Shown: positions 49,030 to 57,760 of the stretch, in pieces
Layout of the letters: each line of letters starts with the position of its first letter
Position numbering within the stretch: the first letter of the stretch is position 1
From: Bradyrhizobium manausense
Lineage (GTDB): Bacteria; Pseudomonadota; Alphaproteobacteria; Rhizobiales; Xanthobacteraceae
Assembly: GCF_018131105.1 (NCBI RefSeq)
Contig: NZ_JAFCJI010000005.1
Location: forward strand, 62,001 to 126,000
DNA: 64,000 nt
Direction: 5' to 3'
Notes under the pieces: model-generated
The model's input: the letters and a program-made list of their open reading frames with translations, nothing else
Told to the model about the DNA's origin: nothing
Database searches by the model: none
Made by a program: the position numbers and the translations under genes

Positions 49030-50175
49030 ATGTCCTACCGCTCCTCCTGGATGACCGAAGAGCTCGACGTCTTCCGCGACCAGTTCCGGAAATATCTCGC
49101 CAAGGATCTGGCGCCGCATGCCGAAAAATGGCGCGAGCAGAAGATGGTCGACCGCTTCGCCTGGCGCGGGCTCGGTGACATGGGCGCGCTGCTGGCAAGC
49201 GTGCCCGAGGAATATGGCGGATTGGGCGCGACCTTTGCCTATGACGCCGCCGTGCTGGACGACCTCGAAAGCACCGTGCCGGAGCTGACGACGGGCGTCT
49301 CCGTGCACAGCGCCATCGTCGCGCACTACATCCTCAATTACGGCTCGGAGGAGCAGAAGAAGCGCTGGCTGCCGAAAATGGCCTCAGGCGAGATGGTCGG
49401 CGCCGTCGCCATGACCGAGCCCGGCACCGGCTCGGACCTGCAGGCCGTGAAGACCACCGCCAAGAAGCAGGGCAATTCCTACGTCATCAACGGCCAGAAA
49501 ACGTTCATCACCAACGGCCAGGCTGCCGATCTCGTCATCGTCGTCGCGCGCACCGGTGAAGCCGGCGCCAAGGGCATCTCGCTGATCGTTGTCGAGACCG
49601 AAGGCGCCGATGGCTACAAGCGCGGGCGCAACCTCGACAAGATCGGCCTGCACGCGTCCGACACGTCAGAGCTGTTCTTCGACAATGTCACCGTGCCGCC
49701 GGAAAATCTGCTCGGCAAGGAGGAAGGCCAGGGCTTTGCCCAGCTGATGCAGCAATTGCCGCAGGAGCGCCTTGCGCTCGCGGTCGGCGCCGTCGCCTCG
49801 ATGGAGCGCGCCGTCAAGCTGACCACCGAGTACACCAAGGAGCGGAAGGCGTTCGGCAAGCCGCTGATGGATTTCCAGAACACCGCCTTCACGCTCGCCG
49901 AGCGCAAGACCGAAGCGATGATCGCGCGAGTCTTCGTCGACTGGTGCATCGAGCGCCTGGTCGCCGGGGATCTCGACACCGTGACGGCGTCGATGGCGAA
50001 GTATTGGTGCTCGGACAAGCAGGTCCAGACCGCCGATGAATGTCTCCAGCTGTTCGGCGGCTACGGCTACATGCAGGAATATCCGATCTCGCGCATCTTC
50101 ATCGATTCCCGTATCCAGAAGATCTACGGCGGCACCAACGAGATCATGAAGCTGCTGATCGCCAGATCGCTGTAG
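49030..50175 (+). CDS. Acyl-CoA dehydrogenase
   Basis: A 381-residue flavoenzyme that oxidises acyl-CoA to 2-enoyl-CoA. FAD and substrate motifs are VGAVAMTEPGTGSDLQAVKT (about residues 124-143), GQKTFITNGQAADLVIVV, and the C-terminal FGGYGYMQEYPISRIFIDSR with the probable catalytic base Glu in YGGTNEIMKLLIAR near residue 370. It resembles short/branched-chain and isovaleryl/long-chain types. ATG 49030 follows GAGGTAACC. The crotonase nearby would act on its product. Confidence 0.93.
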   Translation: MSYRSSWMTEELDVFRDQFRKYLAKDLAPHAEKWREQKMVDRFAWRGLGDMGALLASVPEEYGGLGATFAYDAAVLDDLESTVPELTTGVSVHSAIVAHYILNYGSEEQKKRWLPKMASGEMVGAVAMTEPGTGSDLQAVKTTAKKQGNSYVINGQKTFITNGQAADLVIVVARTGEAGAKGISLIVVETEGADGYKRGRNLDKIGLHASDTSELFFDNVTVPPENLLGKEEGQGFAQLMQQLPQERLALAVGAVASMERAVKLTTEYTKERKAFGKPLMDFQNTAFTLAERKTEAMIARVFVDWCIERLVAGDLDTVTASMAKYWCSDKQVQTADECLQLFGGYGYMQEYPISRIFIDSRIQKIYGGTNEIMKLLIARSL

Positions 50176-50183
50176 GGGCGCCG

Positions 50184-51164
50184 CTAACGCAGCCTCCAGT
50201 CGCGCGGCCGGCAGCCAAAGCGCTGCTTGAAGCGCCGCGTGAAGTGAGAAAGGTCCGAAAAGCCCCAGTCGAAGGCGATGGCGCCGATTGTGCGATCCGC
50301 CATGGTAGGATCGCCGAGATCCCTGGCGATGCCATCGAGGCGACGGTCGATCACATAATCGGTAAAGCCGGAGCCCGATCGCGCCAGCAGCTTGTGCACA
50401 TAACGCTCGCTGATACCGACAGCCTCGGCGATATCGGCAACGCTGAGGCCCGGTTCGCGCAGCCGCCGGTGAATGGCGCGCTTCAGCGCCAGCATAGTCG
50501 CGTCGACAAGGCTCTCGGCCTCTGCGGTGCGCGCGCGGCTCTGCCGCGAGAGGCTCATGGCAACCAGCTCGATCAGCGCCCGAAACAGGTGCACACCCTC
50601 GTCCTCGGTCATGCGCAGCGCACCATCGCTGAGCGTGCGTGCCGTCTCGACGATGAGATGGCCGACATAGGGATCGTCGGAGACGCGGGCCGCTGCGACG
50701 TCGAACGACGCCGGCAGCCGTGCGCGCAAGGCCTCCGCCGGCACCCAGAACGATGCGACCTGCAATTGGGGACCACGATCATGCAGAAGCGCGAATTGCC
50801 GATCGCTGTCGAAGATCCCGACCTGTCCCGATGACAGGCTGATCTCGCGATCATCCTGCCGGATGCGGCAGCGGCCGGCCAGTTTCAGATTGAGATAGAA
50901 GCAGCTGCGATCCGACGCCGCGATGTCGGCCGCGGAGCGGCGCACCACATGCTCGGGAAAGCTGACGCGGTTGATCGCGGCATCGCCGAGACGGATGCGC
51001 TCGACGCTGGCCGAAAAGCCCGAAGCCGCCGCCGGCTCCGGCGTCAGGTTCATGAAGGCCTGGCAGATCGCCTCGCGGTAATAGGCGAATTGCTCGCCCG
51101 GCCTGATGTTTGCGGTATTCCAGGCCGATTGGCGTGACGGAGCGGGGCGCGCGATTTCCTGCAT
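50184..51164 (-). CDS. AraC-family transcriptional regulator
   Basis: A 326-residue regulator. N-terminal AraC_binding_2-type cupin domain at about residues 30-190 (RRSAADIAASDRSCFYLNLK, LSSGQVGIFDSDRQFALLHD); C-terminal double helix-turn-helix at about 220-326 (EPGLSVADIAEAVGISERYV, AFDWGFSDLSHFTRRFKQRF). Such NtrX/FeaR-like proteins sense aromatic or amine compounds. It is divergent from an alpha/beta hydrolase and convergent with the acyl-CoA dehydrogenase. Start ATG 51164. Confidence 0.9.
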   Translation of the reverse strand: MQEIARPAPSRQSAWNTANIRPGEQFAYYREAICQAFMNLTPEPAAASGFSASVERIRLGDAAINRVSFPEHVVRRSAADIAASDRSCFYLNLKLAGRCRIRQDDREISLSSGQVGIFDSDRQFALLHDRGPQLQVASFWVPAEALRARLPASFDVAAARVSDDPYVGHLIVETARTLSDGALRMTEDEGVHLFRALIELVAMSLSRQSRARTAEAESLVDATMLALKRAIHRRLREPGLSVADIAEAVGISERYVHKLLARSGSGFTDYVIDRRLDGIARDLGDPTMADRTIGAIAFDWGFSDLSHFTRRFKQRFGCRPRDWRLR

Positions 51165-51286
51165 CGGTTCACTCCGAGACCAATCCGGTTCACTTCCAGC
51201 CAAGCGCCACATCCGTTGCCGGTCCAGACTGGCCGCACGGCGACGCGCCGCAACGATCTAACCACACCCCCCGGAGGAGCCACAAC

Positions 51287-52012
51287 ATGTCGACCTACGT
51301 CCTCGTCCATGGCGCCTGGCACACCGGCGCCGAATTCGAGCCTGTTGCGGCCCCGATCCGCGCCCACGGCCATCAGGTCTACACGCCGACGATCAAAGGC
51401 AACCGTCCCGGTGACGCCAAGACGACGGGGCTGAAGGAAGCGATCCAGTCGATCGCCGATTATCTGGCCGAAAACAATCTGAAGGACGTCGTCCTGCTCG
51501 GCCACTCCTATGGTGGCATGATCATCACCGGCGTCGCAGACCTGGTGCCCGAGCGCATCCGCCGCCTGGTCTACTGGAACGCCTTCGTGCCCAACAGCGG
51601 CGAGTGCCTCAACGACATGGTGCCGCCGCACTATATCGGGCTGTTCGACGCGATCGCGGCCGAGCGCGGCGACGGCTCGGTGGTGCTGCCCTTCCCGGTC
51701 TGGCGCGAAGCCTTCATCAACGACGCCGATCTCGCGACGGCGCAGCGTGCCTATGACGTGCTCAATCCGCACCCGCTCGCAACCTTCACCGACAAGATCA
51801 CGCTCAAGGCCAATCCGGCCGAGATGCCGCTGGCAAAGTCCTACATCAACTGCACCGAAGACACCGCGCTGCCGCACAGCTATGGCTGGCATCCGCGTCT
51901 GTCCGAGAAGCTCGGCCTGTTCCGCCTGGTGCAGGTTTCGGGGAGCCATGAGCTGTGCTTCTCCGACCCGGCGCGCCTTGCCGAGGCGATCATGGAGGCA
52001 GGGCGCGACTAG
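51287..52012 (+). CDS. Alpha/beta hydrolase, HNL/salicylate-esterase-like
   Basis: A 241-residue hydrolase that starts YVLVHGAWHTGAEFEPVAAP, the oxyanion-loop pattern of the hydroxynitrile lyase/salicylate-binding protein 2 group. Nucleophile Ser is in VVLLGHSYGGMIITGVAD (about residues 65-82) and the catalytic His is probably in VSGSHELCFSDP near the C-terminus. No signal peptide. GGAGGAG precedes the ATG. Divergent from an AraC regulator that may control it. Substrate unknown. Confidence 0.88.
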   Translation: MSTYVLVHGAWHTGAEFEPVAAPIRAHGHQVYTPTIKGNRPGDAKTTGLKEAIQSIADYLAENNLKDVVLLGHSYGGMIITGVADLVPERIRRLVYWNAFVPNSGECLNDMVPPHYIGLFDAIAAERGDGSVVLPFPVWREAFINDADLATAQRAYDVLNPHPLATFTDKITLKANPAEMPLAKSYINCTEDTALPHSYGWHPRLSEKLGLFRLVQVSGSHELCFSDPARLAEAIMEAGRD

Positions 52013-52254
52013 CTCGCGCCAGATCCCATCTGCTTGTCGGCGGCGATGTCGCCGCAACCTGCGATTTCGGCAGGAAGGCGAGATCCATGCCTTCCTGCGC
52101 GGCCTGGCGCCAACCCCGACGACCCTTGCTCGACCGCAAACGAATTCAGATTTGCGGGACAACCGTCATTGCAAGGTGCGGCACCAGACCATAGGCTGCA
52201 TGCGACGGACGACAACCATCCGGTCTCGTTTGCGTCAAGTCAGGGGACAAGCGA

Positions 52255-53865
52255 ATGGTCCACGTCTCGCGCCGAAAACTCCTTCAGCTTGCTGCCGTTG
52301 CGCCGTCTGCCCTTCCCGCCGCCTGGACGTCCTTGGCGTCGGCCGCGTCCGGCACCAAGACCCTCACCGCAGTGATGCAATCGGACCTTCGCGTCACCGA
52401 CCCCGGCTTCACGACAGCCATCATTACGCGCGATCATGGCTATATGGTCTACGACACGCTGCTTGGTATCGATTCCAAATTCCAGGTGCGGCCGCAGATG
52501 GCCGACTGGACGGTGTCCGCGGACAAGCTGACCTACACCTTCACTTTGCGCGACGGCCTGAAGTGGCATGACGGAGCGCCGGTGACGGCGGAGGATTGCG
52601 TGGCTTCGCTGAAGCGCTGGGGCACGAGCGTCGACGGCATGGCGCGAAAGCTGATGGACTTCACCGCAGGCATCGAGGCCGCAGACGCCCGGACGATCGT
52701 CTTCAAGCTGAAGGAGCCTTATGGCCTCGTCCTCGAGACGATCGCCAAGCCGTCGTCGATTTGCGCCTTCATGATGCCCAAGCGGCTTGCGGAAACCCCG
52801 ATCAGCAAGCAGATCCCGGAGCAGATCGGCTCCGGCCCATTCAAGTTCATGGCGGCTGAATTCCAGCCCGGCGTAAAGGCCGTCTACCAAAAGAACACCG
52901 ATTACGTACCGCGCAAGGAGCCGGCCGAATGGACCTCGGGCGGCAAGGTGGTCAAGGTCGACCGTGTCGAGTGGCTGACGATGCCGGACGCACAGACCGC
53001 GCTCAATGCGTTGCAATCCGGTGACGTCGATTTCGTCGAAACGCCGCCGTTCGATCTGCTGCCCGTGCTGGAGTCCAATCCGGACATCAACGTGACGATC
53101 CTGAACAAATTCGGCTTCCAATCCTTCGGCCGGATGAACTTCCTGCATCCCCCGTTCGACAATGTGAAGATCCGCCGCGCCGCGCTGCTCGCGATCAACC
53201 AGAAGGATGTGCTCGACGCACAGATCGGCAATCCCAAATATTACAAGCTATGCGGCGCATTCTTCATCTGCGATACGCCGCTGGGCAGCGACGCCGGCGG
53301 CGAGACCCTGATCAAGGGCAACGGCATGGCGGATGCCAAGAAGGCCCTGGCCGAATCAGGCTATGACGGCACGCCCGTGGTGATCCTGGCCCCCACCGAC
53401 CAGATCCTGCTGAAAGCGCAACCGGTCGTGGTCGCACAGCTCCTCCGCGAAGCCGGTTTCAAGGTCGATCTTCAGGCGATGGACTGGCAGACCGTGGTCA
53501 CCCGCCGCGCCAACCAGAAGTCGCCGAAGGAAGGCGGCTGGAACATGTTCTTCACCTATCAAGGCGCGGCCGACTCGATGAACCCGCTCGTCAACGGCGC
53601 GATGGTCGGCAAGGGCAAGGAAGGCGGCTGGTTCGGCTGGTCCGAGGATCCCAAGCTCGAAAAGCTGCGCGACGACTTTGCTCGCGCCGCCACGCCGGAC
53701 GAGCAGAAGAAGATCGCCTTCGACATCCAGAAGGAAGCCTACGATCAGGTGATCTATGTCCCGCTCGGCCAATTCCAGGCGCCGAGCGCATGGCGCAAAT
53801 CGCTAACCGGCGTGATCGACGGCCCGGCGACGCCGATGTTCTGGAATGTCGAAAAGAATGAGTAG
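52255..53865 (+). CDS. Oligopeptide/nickel-type substrate-binding protein (SBP family 5), Tat-like signal
   Basis: A 536-residue periplasmic solute-binding protein. The N-terminus has a twin-arginine-like motif (VSRRKLLQLAAVAPS) and a cleavage site near ASAAS. The family 5 core is clear: QVRPQMADWTVSADKLTYTF, LRDGLKWHDGAPVTAEDCVA (about residues 98-117) and the ligand-shell region RMNFLHPPFDNVKIRRAALL. The group binds peptides, glutathione or nickel chelates. No ABC permease or ATPase is next to it, so it may serve a transporter elsewhere. Confidence 0.88.
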   Translation: MVHVSRRKLLQLAAVAPSALPAAWTSLASAASGTKTLTAVMQSDLRVTDPGFTTAIITRDHGYMVYDTLLGIDSKFQVRPQMADWTVSADKLTYTFTLRDGLKWHDGAPVTAEDCVASLKRWGTSVDGMARKLMDFTAGIEAADARTIVFKLKEPYGLVLETIAKPSSICAFMMPKRLAETPISKQIPEQIGSGPFKFMAAEFQPGVKAVYQKNTDYVPRKEPAEWTSGGKVVKVDRVEWLTMPDAQTALNALQSGDVDFVETPPFDLLPVLESNPDINVTILNKFGFQSFGRMNFLHPPFDNVKIRRAALLAINQKDVLDAQIGNPKYYKLCGAFFICDTPLGSDAGGETLIKGNGMADAKKALAESGYDGTPVVILAPTDQILLKAQPVVVAQLLREAGFKVDLQAMDWQTVVTRRANQKSPKEGGWNMFFTYQGAADSMNPLVNGAMVGKGKEGGWFGWSEDPKLEKLRDDFARAATPDEQKKIAFDIQKEAYDQVIYVPLGQFQAPSAWRKSLTGVIDGPATPMFWNVEKNE

Positions 53866-53897
53866 ACTGACGGCCTCTCCACTAGCGACGACGAGGT

Positions 53898-55037
53898 CTA
53901 GTTCGGATGCCACCAGCGGCCGCCGATGACGACGCCTTCGGAGACGATCTTCTTGTCGCCGATGAGATGCTCGCCGACGACGTCCTCATAGTCGAACTGG
54001 CCTTGTTTCACCGAGATCAGCGTGGCATCGCCGACGCTGCCCGGCTTGAGGCTGCCGAGCTCGGGCCGCCGCAGCGCCATCGCGGCATTCTCCGTCGAGG
54101 CTGCGATCACATCCGACAGCGACATGCCCATGCAGAGGAATTTCGACATGGTCGTCACCTGGTCGAAGGCCGGGCCATCGATGCAGAGCTGATGGATGTC
54201 GGATGAGATGGTGTCAGGATAGAAGCCGTTGGCGAGCATCGCGCGCGCGGTCTTGAACGCGAACGAGCCCTTGCCGTGGCCGATGTCGAACAGCACGCCG
54301 CGTTCGCGCGCGTCCAGCACCGCCTTCTTCACCGTGCCCTGCGCAGTCGCCGGCGAATTCGGGAAGGGACGGAACGCATGGGTGAGCACATCGCCGGGAC
54401 GCAGACGGGCCAGCACCTCTTCATAAGTCGGCGGCGGATGGTCGATATGCGCCATCAGGGGCATGCCGACCTCGTCGGCGACCTGAAGCGCGATATCGAG
54501 CGGCACGGCGCCGGAGGTGCCCGAGGAGTGCAGTCCCACCCGCACCTTGATGCCGACGATGACGTCCCGGTTGGCATCAGCCACCTTGGCCGCCTCGATC
54601 GGATTCATCAGCCGCAATTCCTCGCTCTCGCCGACCATGATCCGGTGCGAGAAGCCGAAAATGCCGGCATGGGAGACGTGCAGGTAAGCAAGGATGCGGA
54701 CCTGGCTCGGCTCGATGACATGCTTGCGGAAGCCGGCGAAATTGCCGGGGCCGGCGCTGCCGGTGTCGACCGAGGTGGTGACGCCGGAGGCACGGCAGAA
54801 CTCCTCGGCGTCGATGCCGAGCGAGGTGCCGCCCCAATAGACGTGCGTGTGGAGATCGATCAGACCGGGGGTCACGATGTATTTCGAAACGTCACGGACC
54901 TCTGTCGCCGGATCCGCTTTGAGCCCGGTGCCGACCGCAGCAACTTTGCCGCCGGAAAATGCCACATCGGTCACGGCGTCGAGCTTCTGCGAGGGGTCAA
55001 CGACCCGTCCGCCGCGCAGGATCAAATCGAAGGGCAT
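53898..55037 (-). CDS. Amidohydrolase/deacetylase metallohydrolase
   Basis: A 379-residue amidohydrolase-superfamily enzyme of the EF0837/dihydroorotase-like type. Metal ligands are visible: HTH in VTPGLIDLHTHVYWGGTS (about residues 58-75), the carbamylated Lys in VIVGIKVRVGLHSS, His in LMAHIDHPPP, His in VLTHAFRPFP and Asp in TISSDIHQLC. Acts on an amide or acyl-amino substrate. The start at 55037 is after a longer frame; it begins MPFDLILRGGRV, the standard first strand. Confidence 0.9.
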   Translation of the reverse strand: MPFDLILRGGRVVDPSQKLDAVTDVAFSGGKVAAVGTGLKADPATEVRDVSKYIVTPGLIDLHTHVYWGGTSLGIDAEEFCRASGVTTSVDTGSAGPGNFAGFRKHVIEPSQVRILAYLHVSHAGIFGFSHRIMVGESEELRLMNPIEAAKVADANRDVIVGIKVRVGLHSSGTSGAVPLDIALQVADEVGMPLMAHIDHPPPTYEEVLARLRPGDVLTHAFRPFPNSPATAQGTVKKAVLDARERGVLFDIGHGKGSFAFKTARAMLANGFYPDTISSDIHQLCIDGPAFDQVTTMSKFLCMGMSLSDVIAASTENAAMALRRPELGSLKPGSVGDATLISVKQGQFDYEDVVGEHLIGDKKIVSEGVVIGGRWWHPN

Positions 55038-55176
55038 GATTGTCTCCGGATGTGGCACGCATGGACCGGGCTGGAAGGTGCGCTTCCAGCCCGGTCGCCT
55101 TTGTTAGCAATTTTCGCGCTGCCGAAGCAAATCGGTCGCTGTCAGTGTCCGTTCGATCCGTGCGGCGTTTCCTCTT

Positions 55177-55818
55177 TCACCCGTGCCAATGCGATCCGCG
55201 GATGACGCTGCAGAAATTACCACGATGGAAATGCGGCTCCTTGTCGGCGATGACGTCGGCCTTGACGTTGCCGAACGTCGTGTCCGGCTTGTGCCTGATG
55301 CCGTCGTAGAAGGCCTGGATGATGTCCTCCTTGAAGTGCAGTGTTCGCGGAAATGCCTTCACGACGGCTTCGCGCTCCGCGTCGGAATACTCCTTGTAAG
55401 TGAGCCCGAGCACGTCCATCTCGACACCTGCCGTCACCAGAGCGACGACCGGATGCATGTGCTGCGGCACGCCGGGCGTAGTGTGCAGCGCGATCGCGGT
55501 CCAGACCGTGTAGGCGTCCTGTTCGGAGATGCCGTGGCTGCGGAGGAAGTCGCGCGCGGCATGCGCGCCGTCGACCTCGAACCGTTCATGCTTGCTGCCA
55601 TGACCGGGCATCAGCCCGAGGTCATGAAACATGGCGCCGGCATAGAGCAACTCACGATCGAATTTCAACCCACGGCGAATGCCCGCCAGCGCGCCGAAAT
55701 GATAGACGCGGCTGGAATGGTTGAAGAGCAATTCCGTCTCGGTATCGCGGATGTAGTCGGCAATGGCGCGTGCCAACTTGCTGTCGGGAATGGCGGCGGC
55801 TTCAGTGATCTCTGGCAT
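55177..55818 (-). CDS. HD-domain phosphohydrolase-like protein
   Basis: A 213-residue protein with the HD-fold metal motif: His in LFNHSSRVYHFGAL (about residues 30-43), HD in AGAMFHDLGLMPGHG (about 61-75), and a C-terminal Asp region. It resembles the cyanamide hydratase/Ddi2-type HD group, but a nucleotide hydrolase is equally possible. Start 55818 follows GGAGCCCG-like sequence on the coding strand. Divergent from a GlxA-type regulator. Confidence 0.82.
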   Translation of the reverse strand: MPEITEAAAIPDSKLARAIADYIRDTETELLFNHSSRVYHFGALAGIRRGLKFDRELLYAGAMFHDLGLMPGHGSKHERFEVDGAHAARDFLRSHGISEQDAYTVWTAIALHTTPGVPQHMHPVVALVTAGVEMDVLGLTYKEYSDAEREAVVKAFPRTLHFKEDIIQAFYDGIRHKPDTTFGNVKADVIADKEPHFHRGNFCSVIRGSHWHG

Positions 55819-55923
55819 GACGGGCTCCTGAAAATAGCGGCTCGCCAGCAAGGTAGATCGGCTCTATCCTGTCCTCAATTGCCGTAATACGTCTAAAGCA
55901 GACAAGATCGGATCGGGGCGGAC

Positions 55924-56916
55924 ATGAGCGCGAAGCCAAAACCGAGGAATGTTGTGATCATTGCGCTGCCCGGAGTGCAGCTCCTCGACGTTGCTGGACC
56001 TCTCGATGTCTTCGCCGAGGCGAACGTGCAAGCCGGACGCGAGGTCTATGCGCTGATGGTGGCGGGGGCAGCGCCGGGGCCAATCCGCAGTTCGTCAGGC
56101 GTGTGTCTAATGCCTGATTGCACCATCGGTCGCGGTTTCCAGGAGAGCATCGACACATTGCTGGTCGCGGGATGCCCGAATGCTGGCGACGTGCCGGCGG
56201 ACGGCGTGGTGATCGATTGGCTACGTCGGCGCGCTTCCAAAACCCGGCGCTTCGGGTCGGTATGCTCGGGCGCGTTCTTCCTTGCAGCCGCAGGGCTCCT
56301 CGACGGCAAGCGAGTCACGACGCATTGGGCCGTTGCGGACCGGCTTGCCGAAAAATTCCCGTCGGTAACCGTGGACAAGGACGCGATCTACGTCACCGAC
56401 GGCAAGCTCCGCACCGCCGCCGGCGTCACCGCGGGACTCGATCTCGCGCTGGCACTCGTCGAGGAAGACCTTGGACGCGAGATCGCGATGAAAGTTGCGA
56501 GCCAGCTCGTCATGTTCTTCAAGCGCCCGGGCGGGCAAATGCAGTTCACCCGCAAGGGCGAGACCGTCCCCGCCGGACGCGCCGCGCTACAGGAGCTCCA
56601 ACGCTGGGTCGCGGCCAATCCCGGACTGGATCACAGCGTCGCAAGCCTTGCGGCGCGCATGGAAATCAGCCCGCGTCATTTTGCGCGGCTGTTCCGCGCC
56701 GAAGTCGGAATCACGCCGGCAACCTGGATTGAGGAGGCCCGCGTCAACACTGCAAGGCGTCTGCTCGAGCTCGGAAACGAGGCCCCCAAGCAAGTGGCCA
56801 GACACTGCGGCTTTGCCGATGCGGACACGTTGCGCCGCGCGTTCGCCCGGCATGTCGGCGTGACGCCTGCCGAGTATCGCAAGCGCTTTGCGCGAATCCC
56901 GGCTTCGGCGATCTAA
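55924..56916 (+). CDS. GlxA-family AraC-type transcriptional regulator
   Basis: A 330-residue regulator with an N-terminal DJ-1/PfpI domain (about residues 8-185: VVIIALPGVQLLDVAGPLDV, GSVCSGAFFLAAAGLLDG with the nucleophile-elbow Cys) and a C-terminal AraC helix-turn-helix pair (about 222-325: VASLAARMEISPRHFARLFR, QVARHCGFADADTLRRAFAR). Divergent from the HD-domain gene, which it may control. Ligand unknown; the GlxA group is linked to carnitine, betaine and redox signals in other bacteria. Confidence 0.92.
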   Translation: MSAKPKPRNVVIIALPGVQLLDVAGPLDVFAEANVQAGREVYALMVAGAAPGPIRSSSGVCLMPDCTIGRGFQESIDTLLVAGCPNAGDVPADGVVIDWLRRRASKTRRFGSVCSGAFFLAAAGLLDGKRVTTHWAVADRLAEKFPSVTVDKDAIYVTDGKLRTAAGVTAGLDLALALVEEDLGREIAMKVASQLVMFFKRPGGQMQFTRKGETVPAGRAALQELQRWVAANPGLDHSVASLAARMEISPRHFARLFRAEVGITPATWIEEARVNTARRLLELGNEAPKQVARHCGFADADTLRRAFARHVGVTPAEYRKRFARIPASAI

Positions 56917-56930
56917 AGGGGAGAAGAGAA

Positions 56931-57007
<77 letters not shown>

Positions 57008-57011
57008 GCGG

Positions 57012-57031
57012 AACCCGCCGATGGGCGGGTT
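57012..57031. terminator. Hairpin between the RraA gene and tRNA-Arg
   Basis: AACCCGCC-GATG-GGCGGGTT is a perfect 8-bp inverted repeat 67 bases downstream of the RraA stop and just upstream of the tRNA on the minus strand. It may end the RraA/ligase transcript or mark the tRNA leader. No long T-run follows. Confidence 0.4.
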
Positions 57032-57098
57032 GCCTGGACGTGTACATATCAAAGCGAGGGCCGGACCGGAAGCCCTTCGCTCGACAACAAGCGGTCGA

Positions 57099-57737
57099 TC
57101 AGGACTTGCCGTAGGACCCCTGGTAGCGCCCCTCGCGAATCGCCTTCAGCGTCTCCTCCTCGCGCTTGATCTGAACACGCACGGCCTCCAGCAGCGCCGC
57201 GGCACCGGCGGCGGGAAACGACACCACGCCGTCCTCGTCACCCACCACGATGTCACCGGGCGAGATCACGCTGCCACCGATGGTCACGGGCACGTTGATC
57301 TCGCCGGGACCGTTCTTGTAGGGGCCGCGATGGATCACTGCGCGGGCGAAGCAGGGAAAGTCGTCGTCAGCGAAGGCCGCGACGTCGCGGATGGCGCCGT
57401 CGATCACATAGCCTTCGGCCTTGCGCCACTGCGCGATGTTTTTCATGATCTCGCCGACCAGCGCCCGGGTCTCGTCACCGCCGCCATCGACCACGATGAC
57501 GTCGCCGGGACCGACAAGTTCGAGCGCGCGGTGAATGGCGAGATTGTCGCCGGGCCGGGTGCGCACCGTAAAAGCCGCGCCGATCAGTCTGCCGCTGCGG
57601 TGATACGGCTTCAACCCGACCGCGCCCGGCAGCCGGCCGAGATTGTCCGAGATGATCGAGGTCGGTGCATTCCTGAAACCTTCGATGATGTCGGCCGACG
57701 GTTTCGGCACGCTGTTCGCTGCGATGGTAATCGTCAT
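57099..57737 (-). CDS. RraA-like protein / 4-hydroxy-4-methyl-2-oxoglutarate aldolase family
   Basis: A 212-residue member of the RraA/HMG-aldolase fold. Motifs: PTSIISDNLGRLPGAVGL (about residues 24-41), VGPGDVIVVDGGGDETRALV and YVIDGAIRDVAAFADDDFP, in which the Arg-Asp pair (IRD) is the substrate/metal site of class II pyruvate aldolases. It may be an aldolase or decarboxylase rather than an RNase E inhibitor. Start ATG 57737 is 23 bases after the stop of the acyl-CoA ligase gene on the same strand, so the two may be one operon. The reaction is not assigned. Confidence 0.86.
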   Translation of the reverse strand: MTITIAANSVPKPSADIIEGFRNAPTSIISDNLGRLPGAVGLKPYHRSGRLIGAAFTVRTRPGDNLAIHRALELVGPGDVIVVDGGGDETRALVGEIMKNIAQWRKAEGYVIDGAIRDVAAFADDDFPCFARAVIHRGPYKNGPGEINVPVTIGGSVISPGDIVVGDEDGVVSFPAAGAAALLEAVRVQIKREEETLKAIREGRYQGSYGKS

Positions 57738-57760
57738 GGAGTTCGGTCCTTCTGTATGTC

